Source: GCA-2711565 sp963674935
GTDB taxonomy: Bacteria > Bacteroidota > Bacteroidia > Bacteroidales > GCA-2711565
Length of the DNA: 64,000 nucleotides
Direction of reading: 5' to 3'
Assembly (NCBI GenBank): GCA_963674935.2
Contig: CAXXWZ010000002.1
Coordinates: 744,001-808,000, forward strand
Shown: positions 16,547-23,831 of the stretch, piece after piece
Layout of the letters: every line of letters begins with the position of its first letter
Position numbering within the stretch: position 1 is the first letter of the stretch
Notes under the pieces: model-generated
The model's database searches: none
What the model was told of the DNA's origin: nothing
Seen by the model: only the letters and a program-made list of their open reading frames with translations
Translations under genes and position numbers: made by a program

Positions 16547-18583
16547 TTAAACTAAAACACGGTTTAGTTTTTCTTCTAAAAGAGCAATTGCTTTTTCGGC
16601 TGTTGCTCTTTCCAATATGGTACTTCCAATAGAAACAATAGGTGCCTCACTGCAACGTTCCATGCAAAAGGTTGCGTTTACATCCACATGTTCATCTATG
16701 GCTCTAAATTCAATTTGATCATCCAATTTGTTTTCAGATACAAAATCCATCAACTGTTTAAGTATTTCTTGAGAGCCTTTCACAAAGCAATTAGTTCCTA
16801 TACATACTTTCACTTCAATTTTTTTAATATCCGGTTCTCCTAAAGATAAATTGCTATCGTTTATTCTTTTTCGAGGATGATATTTGGTATGTAGTAATTT
16901 ATGAGCCTTTAAACCTCCCACTTGACCTAAGTTGTTTTCGTATAAATCATTGATGTATGGATTATCTTGCGATTTATGCAATTGCAGCATCTTGTCGGCA
17001 TTGTATAAACCTTGGGTGCGTCTTTCTTTAAAATCGGCATCCCAATTTATTGGCTGACCGCCGCCATCAATACATCCACCCGGGCAGGACATGACTTCAA
17101 TAAAATCATAATCGCATTTACCTGCATCAATTAATTGACAAATTTTACGTGCATTTGCCAAGCTATGTACGATGGCAAGTTTAAGTTCTATTTCTCCGAT
17201 TTTAACTTTTGCTTCGCGAATTCCTTTGGTTCCTCTCACCACATTAAAATCGAGATTACCTAAAGAAACACCCGTAATTTTTTCATAAGCAAAGCGAAGA
17301 ACAGCTTCACTTACTCCACCTGAATTTCCAAAAATTATTCCACCTCCTGTTTTAAAACCTAAAGGCAGATCCAGCGATTCGGGGGCAAGTTTATTAAATT
17401 GTACTCCGGTTTCAGCAATCATTTTTGCCAATTCAACAGTAGTAATTACATGATCAACTTCAGCAATATTGTCATGTATGAATTCATCGCGTTTGGCTTC
17501 AAATTTTTTAGCGGTGCAAGGCATTACCGAAACCAATACCAATTGCTCCTTTTTAATTCTCAATATTTCTGGTAAAATTTCCTTAGCTACACTTCCAAAC
17601 ATTTGTTGAGGTGATTTACAAGTCGACATATTGGGTAATAGGGCTGGGTAATATTGCTCAACAAATTTTACCCAGGAAGGACAACAACTAGTAAATTGTG
17701 GCAAAACCCCTCCTTCAGTTTTACGTTTAATGAACTCAGTGGCCTCTTCAAAAATGGTTAAATCAGCAGCAAATGAAGTATCGTACACTTGGTTAAAGCC
17801 CATATGTTTTAAGGCCGCAACAATTTGCCCAATTTTAATTTGCCCGGGTTCAGCACCAAATTCTTCTCCTAAAGCTACTCGAACAGCAGGAGCTATTTGT
17901 ACCACAACTACTTTATCTTCATTATAAAGATCATCCCAAACTTGTTCAATCTCAGATTTTACTTGTAAAGCTCCGGTTGGGCAAATGGTAACACATTGTC
18001 CACAATAAACACATTCAACTTCGTTCAGAGTTTTTCCAAAAGCAGGTTCAACACGTGTACTGGCACCTCGTTTGGTAAAATCGATGGCTCCAACCGATTG
18101 AATTTCTTTGCAAACTCTCACACAATCGCCGCATAAAACGCATTTATTGGGGTCGCGAACGATACTGGGTGAGAAATTATCAATGGGTTCGATTTTATCT
18201 GTTTTTGGGTAGCTAATTTCTTCAACACCCAATCTTCGGGTTAGATCTTGAAGTTTACAGTTTGAACTGCGCACGCATGTAGGGCAATCTGTTTTATGAT
18301 TGGCCAGTAATAATTCTAAATTGGTTTTTCTAATTTCTCTGATTTCAGCAGTGTTAGTTTTAACCTTCAAGCCTGCTTCAGCAGGAGTGGAGCATGAAGC
18401 CATAATTCCCCGGCCTTCAACATCCACCAAACAAAGTCGGCATGCTCCGTAAACACTTAAATCAGAATGATAACAAAAAGTGGGGATTTCAATATTAACT
18501 TTTCTGGCTACTTCCAAAATGTTTTTTTCACCCTCCAACGGAACCTCAATTCCGTCAATCACAATTATATTTTTATTTTCCAT
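16547..18583 (-). CDS. hydA: Electron-bifurcating [FeFe]-hydrogenase, catalytic subunit HydA
   Basis: Cytoplasmic H2-forming subunit of a HydABC complex that couples NADH and reduced ferredoxin oxidation to proton reduction. Domains: plant-type [2Fe-2S] (Cys37, 48, 51, 64); His-Cys [4Fe-4S] (His96, Cys100, 103, 109); two [4Fe-4S] motifs (Cys148-158, Cys191-201); H-cluster domain with L1 TSCCPSW (relay Cys300, ligand Cys301), L2 PCTAKKFE (Cys356) and L3 MSCPGGCIDGGG (Cys500, 504); and a C-terminal thioredoxin-like [2Fe-2S] domain (about 585-678). All catalytic ligands are present, so it should be active if matured. The HydE, F and G maturases are not in the window. It is the last gene before the terminator, 43 bases after hydB. 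Confidence 0.95.
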   Translation of the reverse strand: MENKNIIVIDGIEVPLEGEKNILEVARKVNIEIPTFCYHSDLSVYGACRLCLVDVEGRGIMASCSTPAEAGLKVKTNTAEIREIRKTNLELLLANHKTDCPTCVRSSNCKLQDLTRRLGVEEISYPKTDKIEPIDNFSPSIVRDPNKCVLCGDCVRVCKEIQSVGAIDFTKRGASTRVEPAFGKTLNEVECVYCGQCVTICPTGALQVKSEIEQVWDDLYNEDKVVVVQIAPAVRVALGEEFGAEPGQIKIGQIVAALKHMGFNQVYDTSFAADLTIFEEATEFIKRKTEGGVLPQFTSCCPSWVKFVEQYYPALLPNMSTCKSPQQMFGSVAKEILPEILRIKKEQLVLVSVMPCTAKKFEAKRDEFIHDNIAEVDHVITTVELAKMIAETGVQFNKLAPESLDLPLGFKTGGGIIFGNSGGVSEAVLRFAYEKITGVSLGNLDFNVVRGTKGIREAKVKIGEIELKLAIVHSLANARKICQLIDAGKCDYDFIEVMSCPGGCIDGGGQPINWDADFKERRTQGLYNADKMLQLHKSQDNPYINDLYENNLGQVGGLKAHKLLHTKYHPRKRINDSNLSLGEPDIKKIEVKVCIGTNCFVKGSQEILKQLMDFVSENKLDDQIEFRAIDEHVDVNATFCMERCSEAPIVSIGSTILERATAEKAIALLEEKLNRVLV

Positions 18584-18626
18584 CTCTTTAAATCTTTAAG
18601 CTCTTTTTATGCTAAAAAAATGATTA

Positions 18627-20531
18627 TTAAAATCCGATAACTGCATGAAATTTACATACCTCAGCACATACACCACACTTAATACAAAGGCTTGGGTCAA
18701 TTTTATGAACTTCTTTTTTATTGCCTTGAATGGCATTTACCGGGCATTTGCGAGCACATGCAGTGCAACCAATACATTTTTCGGGATCAATTTCAATTAC
18801 CGCCAAGGCTTTACATCTTCCGGTTGAACAGTATTTTTGATTGATGTGTTCTTCGTATTCTTCTTTAAATTTTTCGAGGGTTGAAAGTACCGGTCCCGGA
18901 GCTGTTTTTCCCAATCCGCATAAACTTCCTTTTTGAATAACTCGGCCAAGTTTTTGAAGTCTTGGAATGATGCTTTCGTCGGCTTCACCTTCTATAATTT
19001 GGTCGAGCATCGCTAGCATTTGTTTGGTCCCTTCTCGACAAGGAACACATTTTCCACAGCTTTCTTCCTGAGTAAAATTCATGAAGAATCGAGCAATTTG
19101 AATCATGCAGGATTGTTTGTTCATCACAACTAAACCGCCTGATCCTACCATTGCACCTGCTGCTATTAAATTCTCATAATCAAGGGGAAGATCAAGATCG
19201 GCTTCAGTAAGGCAACCTCCAGATGGTCCACCAATTTGTACTGCTTTAAAACCTTCATTTACAATTTCTCCTTTATCGTTGGTTACTCCACCTCCAATGT
19301 TGTAAACGATTTCTCGAAGGGTGGTTCCAAAGGGTACTTCAATTAAACCTGTATTTGCTACATGGCCTGTTAATGCAAAGGTTTTTGTGCCAGGCGATTT
19401 TTCTGTTCCTTCTTTTCTAAACCAGGTGGCATCATGCCTAAAAATAAGGGGAACTGCTGCCAGAGTTTCAACATTGTTAATGATGGTTGGTTTTCCCCAT
19501 AAACCGCATTTTGCAGGAAATGGTGGTTTTGGTGAAGGCATTCCTCTTTTTCCTTCAATTGAACTCATGAGTGCGGTTTCTTCACCACAAACAAAAGCCC
19601 CAGCACCTTCCATCACATGCAACTCAAAATTGAAATCAGTATTGAAAATGTTCTTTCCTAAAATGCCTGATATTCGAGCATCTTCAATGGCTTTCTTCAT
19701 ACGTGCAACAGCCAATGGATACTCCAACCTAACGTAAATATAGCCTTCATTAGCTCCAATGGCTTTTGCTGTAATCATCATTCCTTCGATAATCCGGTGA
19801 GGGTTTCCTTCCATCAGACTACGATCCATGAAAGCTCCGGGGTCACCTTCATCTCCATTGCAGATCACATACTTTTTTTCACTCGTTTCGGCCAGTGCAA
19901 ATTCCCATTTTTTACCTGTTGGAAATCCACCTCCACCTCGTCCACGTAAACCAGCTTCAATAACTTCTTTGCAAATTTGGGCTGGCTCTAAAGATTTATA
20001 TACGCGTTCGGCGGCTGAATATCCTCCCAAGGAAATGTATTCAGAAATGCATTCCGGATCTATTAGTCCACATTCGTGCAATACAATTCTCTTTTGGCGT
20101 TTATAAAATGGAATTTCATTTTGACCTTTGCAAATCTCATGAGTTGAAGGATCTACATAAAGCAAGTCCTCAATAACTTCATCTTTTGCAATGGTTTTTT
20201 CAACGATATCTTTAACATCTTCGGGGCGAACTTTGACGTATAAGATTTTACCGGGAGAAATATTCACCAATGGGCCTTGGGCACAAAATCCCTGGCAACC
20301 ACTTCCCGAAACTTGAATTTCGTCTTTATCATTACACTCATGCTTGTCGAGTTCAACAATTACATTATAATCAGCTTTGTTCAGCTCTTCTTTAAAAGCT
20401 TCAAAAACTTTTAATGCACCATTGGCGATGCAACCGGTCCCGGCGCATATTACGATTCGCTTTTGTATATTTTCGGTAGCCTTCGCATAATTTTGTGCGA
20501 CAGTAGCTAATTCTTGATATGTTGTTTGCAT
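18627..20531 (-). CDS. hydB: Bifurcating hydrogenase NADH-binding subunit HydB (NuoF-like)
   Basis: Flavin- and NAD(H)-binding subunit of HydABC. Domains: an N-terminal thioredoxin-like [2Fe-2S] domain (VICAGTGCIANG and SGSGCQGFCAQGPLVNI, residues 27-95); a NuoF core with the NAD loop GLRGRGGGGFPTGKKW and FMN site GDEGDPGAFMDRS; a [4Fe-4S] site ESCGKCVPCREG...SLCGLG; and a C-terminal pair of [4Fe-4S] motifs (CIGCTACARKCP, CIKCGVCAEVC, about 580-625). The added N- and C-terminal Fe-S domains distinguish HydB from NuoF of complex I. The start codon overlaps the hydC stop by one base (TAATG), implying coupled translation. Confidence 0.95.
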   Translation of the reverse strand: MQTTYQELATVAQNYAKATENIQKRIVICAGTGCIANGALKVFEAFKEELNKADYNVIVELDKHECNDKDEIQVSGSGCQGFCAQGPLVNISPGKILYVKVRPEDVKDIVEKTIAKDEVIEDLLYVDPSTHEICKGQNEIPFYKRQKRIVLHECGLIDPECISEYISLGGYSAAERVYKSLEPAQICKEVIEAGLRGRGGGGFPTGKKWEFALAETSEKKYVICNGDEGDPGAFMDRSLMEGNPHRIIEGMMITAKAIGANEGYIYVRLEYPLAVARMKKAIEDARISGILGKNIFNTDFNFELHVMEGAGAFVCGEETALMSSIEGKRGMPSPKPPFPAKCGLWGKPTIINNVETLAAVPLIFRHDATWFRKEGTEKSPGTKTFALTGHVANTGLIEVPFGTTLREIVYNIGGGVTNDKGEIVNEGFKAVQIGGPSGGCLTEADLDLPLDYENLIAAGAMVGSGGLVVMNKQSCMIQIARFFMNFTQEESCGKCVPCREGTKQMLAMLDQIIEGEADESIIPRLQKLGRVIQKGSLCGLGKTAPGPVLSTLEKFKEEYEEHINQKYCSTGRCKALAVIEIDPEKCIGCTACARKCPVNAIQGNKKEVHKIDPSLCIKCGVCAEVCKFHAVIGF

Positions 20532-21040
20532 TATTCTTCCCCTTCTCTTTTGATATAGCTTTCTAAAATTTCACTTACTTTTTCTTCGGTTACTTGCCCG
20601 TAAACATCATCGTTGACAACAATGACAGGTGCAAGTCCGCAGGCTCCCAGGCAACTAACAGTTTCAAGGGTAAAAAGCATATCGGGAGTTGTGTTGGTGT
20701 TATTATCCAGTTTAAGTTGGTCTTTAATAATTTGGTGAAGGTTCATGGAACCTTTAACGTGGCAGGCCGTTCCATTACAAATTTTAATCACATATTTTCC
20801 TTTGGCCTCTAGGGTAAAATGGGCATAAAAAGTAGCCACACCATAAACTTCTGCCACAGGCATATCGAGTGATGTTGCTATGTAGGTAAGAACTTCAGCA
20901 GGTAAATAGCGATACTCGTGTTGAACTTGCTGTAGAATGGTTATTAGGCGTGCTTTGTCGTTATTATTCTCTTTAATAATCTCGAGCACTCTCTCAAATT
21001 TTCGAATCTTAGGATTCATTTCTTTTACTTGTGCACTCAT
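20531..21040 (-). CDS. hydC: Bifurcating hydrogenase subunit HydC (NuoE-like)
   Basis: Small 169-residue thioredoxin-fold [2Fe-2S] subunit of HydABC. Cys ligands are visible in CNGTACHVKGS and SCLGACGLAPVIVVND (the C-x4-C...C-x3-C pattern of NuoE). The N-terminal helical half (residues 10-70) includes LQQVQHEYRYLPAEVLTYIA, also typical of NuoE. It follows rex by 36 bases and runs into hydB with a one-base overlap. Its position directly behind rex places the whole complex under the rex promoter. Confidence 0.95.
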   Translation of the reverse strand: MSAQVKEMNPKIRKFERVLEIIKENNNDKARLITILQQVQHEYRYLPAEVLTYIATSLDMPVAEVYGVATFYAHFTLEAKGKYVIKICNGTACHVKGSMNLHQIIKDQLKLDNNTNTTPDMLFTLETVSCLGACGLAPVIVVNDDVYGQVTEEKVSEILESYIKREGEE

Positions 21041-21076
21041 ATCTTCTTGCTTATTTAATACGACTTTATGTTAAAA

Positions 21077-21721
21077 TTAAGGATTTAGTTTCTTTAATAA
21101 AACGGCTAAATTTGAATATATAGAGGTGTTTTCAATGATGGTTTCATCATTGGTTTTTAGTGGCAAGGGTGCAAAATTCCATATGGCTTTGATTCCACAT
21201 GAAATCATTAAATCAGCATATTCCTGAGCTACTCCTGCTGGTACGGTTAATATTCCAATTTTTATGTGCATCCGGTCAACCAAATTGGAAAATTTATCAA
21301 TCGGCAATATTTTGATTTTTTCAATTTCTGAACCTATTTTTTGTGGGTCGTTATCAAAGGCAGCAATGATTTTCAAACCACTTTTTTCGAAGCCTCCGTA
21401 TTTTATTAGTGCAGTTCCTAAATTACCAGTGCCAATTAAAAAAGCATTATTTGTATTGCGGTAACCCAGAAAAATCTCTAATGTATCGATGAGTTCGAGT
21501 ACATCATATCCTACTCGCGTTTTTCCAATGATATCCATAAATGAGATATCTTTTGTAACCTGAGTTGAATCAAGATTGAGATCTTTGGCAATATGAGTGG
21601 CTGAAATAAACTTCCGTTCAATAAAATTATTATTCTTTATGTAGGATAAATAAAGAGGTAATCGTCTTAAGGATGGTTCTGGTATCCCAACAATGGTTTT
21701 TTTATTTTTTGAAGTTCCCAT
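21077..21721 (-). CDS. rex: Redox-sensing transcriptional repressor Rex
   Basis: Dimeric repressor that releases DNA when NADH is high. Residues 14-80 form a winged helix (RRLPLYLSYI, SATHIAKDLNLDSTQVTKDIS, GYDVLELID), and residues 90-214 a Rossmann domain with the dinucleotide loop GTGNLG (97-102) and AFDNDPQKIG. Length 214 is usual. It heads the rex-hydC-hydB-hydA unit. Two related palindromes (21780-21813 and 21735-21758) bracket its -7 box and are good candidates for autoregulatory operators. A hydrogenase unit headed by its NADH sensor makes physiological sense: H2 production is switched on when NADH accumulates. Confidence 0.96.
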   Translation of the reverse strand: MGTSKNKKTIVGIPEPSLRRLPLYLSYIKNNNFIERKFISATHIAKDLNLDSTQVTKDISFMDIIGKTRVGYDVLELIDTLEIFLGYRNTNNAFLIGTGNLGTALIKYGGFEKSGLKIIAAFDNDPQKIGSEIEKIKILPIDKFSNLVDRMHIKIGILTVPAGVAQEYADLMISCGIKAIWNFAPLPLKTNDETIIENTSIYSNLAVLLKKLNP

Positions 21722-21734
21722 TTCAATAAAGTTT

Positions 21735-21758
21735 AATTAAAGAAAAATTTCCTTAATT
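21735..21758. promoter_or_regulatory. Candidate Rex operator 2
   Basis: Imperfect 24-bp palindrome matching at 10 of 12 positions per arm, with the core GAA-N4-TTC (21742-21751) flanked by AATTAAA / TTAATT. It lies between the rex -7 box and the start codon and resembles operator 1. Confidence 0.55.
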
Positions 21759-21764
21759 CACTCT

Positions 21765-21773
21765 GCAAATGTA
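21765..21773 (-). promoter_or_regulatory. -7 promoter element of rex-hydCBA
   Basis: Minus strand TACATTTGC matches TAnnTTTG; predicted start near 21760. The -33 position (about 21793-21797) falls inside the palindrome at 21780-21813. Confidence 0.6.
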
Positions 21774-21779
21774 TATCAT

Positions 21780-21813
21780 TTTTTAATTAAAGAATTAATT
21801 CTTTAATTAAAAA
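21780..21813. promoter_or_regulatory. Candidate Rex operator 1
   Basis: Perfect 34-bp palindrome centred between 21796 and 21797, core GAATTAATTC. It contains GAA-N4-TTC, the inner part of the known Rex consensus TTGTGAA-N4-TTCACAA, but the outer bases differ (TAAA in place of TTGT). It covers the -33 region of the rex promoter. Confidence 0.65.
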
Positions 21814-21943
21814 TAGATTATCGAAGTATAAAGATGTATCATTTATTTTCGCAATGACTGAAAATAAAGGGATAGAAGTTGTACGAAGAAATATTCTAAA
21901 TTATTTAGTGAACTGCAATGAGACTTAAAAAGAACCCAAAATG

Positions 21944-22399
21944 CTATTTTTTTGACCGCTTACTTTTAAAAAAATCACTTAAAATTTGGGAACATTCCTT
22001 TTCAAGTATACCTGAATTTACTTTTGTTTTGGGATGCAAAAAAGGTTCTTTTAATTTTGAATAACCCTTTTTAGGATCGGAAGCGCCATATTTTATTTGT
22101 CCAATTTGTGCCCAAAGAGCCGCACCGGCACACATAAAACAGGGCTCAAGAGTCACGTATAAAATGCAATCATTCAGATATTTTCCACCAAGGGTATTTG
22201 TTGCTGAGGTAAAAGCTTGCATTTCGGCATGAGCGGTAACATCATTCAAAGTTTCTGTGAGATTGTGTGCTCGAGCAATTATTTTATCATCATAAACGAT
22301 GATAGCACCCACAGGTACTTCGTCTTTTTCCAATGCTTTTTGAGCTTCTTTCAAAGCCTCGTTCATAAAATATTCATCAGAAAACAATTTAATTTTCAT
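21944..22399 (-). CDS. tadA: tRNA adenosine(34) deaminase
   Basis: Zinc deaminase converting A34 to inosine in tRNA-Arg. The catalytic motifs are HAEMQAF (His ligand and catalytic Glu) and PCFMCAGA (two Cys ligands). VPVGAIIVYDDKIIARAHN and YGASDPKKG are further family blocks. Length 151 is typical. Its start overlaps the 3' end of the upstream symporter gene by 11 bases, so the two are translationally linked even though their functions are unrelated. Confidence 0.94.
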   Translation of the reverse strand: MKIKLFSDEYFMNEALKEAQKALEKDEVPVGAIIVYDDKIIARAHNLTETLNDVTAHAEMQAFTSATNTLGGKYLNDCILYVTLEPCFMCAGAALWAQIGQIKYGASDPKKGYSKLKEPFLHPKTKVNSGILEKECSQILSDFFKSKRSKK

Positions 22400-23810
22400 A
22401 GCGCTTCTTTTTATAAAAATAACCGATAAATAAAACCAATAATGCTGTTAAAAATGCAGGTATAAAACTTGATTTGGGTTCAAATATTTCAGGTTTAAGA
22501 ACACCTAAAGTAAAGAATATCAGGTTTATTAAAAATCCTGACAGAATGCTAATGATAGCTAAATTTCGATATTGAAAGACATCTTTTTTGGTCAATGCTA
22601 AAAATGTCGCGGGAACAAAAATTACAATGGTTCCAATCCCAACAACCATCAGGTCGACAATTTTAGGAAAAATAAGTGCGATAATGGTTGCAATGAATCC
22701 AAACACGAAAGTGGCCATTCTGATTTTGGGCTGCATTTGTTTTGGCGTTTTTATGCTTTTTCCGGAAGATTTAAAATCATTTACAACAGAGATTGAAATG
22801 AGATTAAGGAAACTATCGCCCGATGACATCAAAGCTGAAATTAAACCGATAACTGCAAAGCCGAGTAAAAAAGGATTTGAGTGCCGAGCAATAAAAAGAT
22901 AGGTTACATCTTTAGGGTCAATTTGACCAGGGATTACTAAATGAATAGCCATACCAACCAATGGAAAAATAATATAAAACGGGAGCATCCCCAACCCTGA
23001 GTAGATACTCATTTTGCGAGCTGTTTTTTTGTCTTGAGCAGCTAATAACCTTTGCCAAATATCAAGTCGTACTAAAACTGAAGGAGCCAAAAATAAAGGA
23101 AGTGCAATTAAAAACGACCATCCATAAAATGATCCATTTAAAAAGTTCTTTGGAAGCTCGCTTAATAATTTTAAGTTGGAAGTATCTTTCAAAATTCCTG
23201 GAATGAAAATCAAAATGATCATAATAACAATGGCAAAAAATTGCAGCATATCAGTTATTATTACTCCTGATAAACCAGCTATTGCCGTATAGGTTATAAC
23301 TATTAAACATGAAATTATGGCGGCAAATTGATATTCAATACCAAAGGCAAATTTTAGTAAAGATGCCATTCCTACAAATTGAGCCGCTAGCAAAAAAAAG
23401 AAAATAAAAATATTTACACCACTTACGGTTGATATAAAAAGCTGAGCAAATCTTGTATTCGGATCTTTAATATATTTATGAATAAGGTATTGTGGGAATG
23501 AGTAGATTTTATTTTCAAATCCATCTTGTCTTATTTTTCCTGCAAATTTCGATAGAATAAAAAAACCAATTACATAAGCGACTCCAATGCCAACGGCTGC
23601 AAATCCAGACTCGTATCCCATGGCCATTAAACCAATCGATGTTCCACCACCAACAAAAGTTGCCAGTGTTGTAAAAACCAAAGGAAGTGTTTTTGTACTC
23701 CGATTGTTTACTAAATATGCTTCAGCGTTTTTAACCTTAACATGCCGAATGGTGATATAGGCAATGATAATTAAATAAACCGCAATCCAGAAAACGAGCC
23801 ATGGCATCAT
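22389..23810 (-). CDS. Sodium:solute symporter family transporter
   Basis: Inner-membrane secondary transporter of the SSS family (LeuT fold). About 13 hydrophobic segments run through 473 residues. TTLATFVGGGTSIGLMAMGYESG and the GLISALMSSGDSFLNLISIS region correspond to the sodium-site helices TM1 and TM8. The solute cannot be read from sequence. It lies 21 bases downstream of the T9SS protein gene and overlaps tadA, so it may be transcribed with either. No frame damage. Confidence 0.88.
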   Translation of the reverse strand: MMPWLVFWIAVYLIIIAYITIRHVKVKNAEAYLVNNRSTKTLPLVFTTLATFVGGGTSIGLMAMGYESGFAAVGIGVAYVIGFFILSKFAGKIRQDGFENKIYSFPQYLIHKYIKDPNTRFAQLFISTVSGVNIFIFFFLLAAQFVGMASLLKFAFGIEYQFAAIISCLIVITYTAIAGLSGVIITDMLQFFAIVIMIILIFIPGILKDTSNLKLLSELPKNFLNGSFYGWSFLIALPLFLAPSVLVRLDIWQRLLAAQDKKTARKMSIYSGLGMLPFYIIFPLVGMAIHLVIPGQIDPKDVTYLFIARHSNPFLLGFAVIGLISALMSSGDSFLNLISISVVNDFKSSGKSIKTPKQMQPKIRMATFVFGFIATIIALIFPKIVDLMVVGIGTIVIFVPATFLALTKKDVFQYRNLAIISILSGFLINLIFFTLGVLKPEIFEPKSSFIPAFLTALLVLFIGYFYKKKRYEN

Positions 23811-23831
23811 ACTTTTAGTTCTCTTAAGTAT

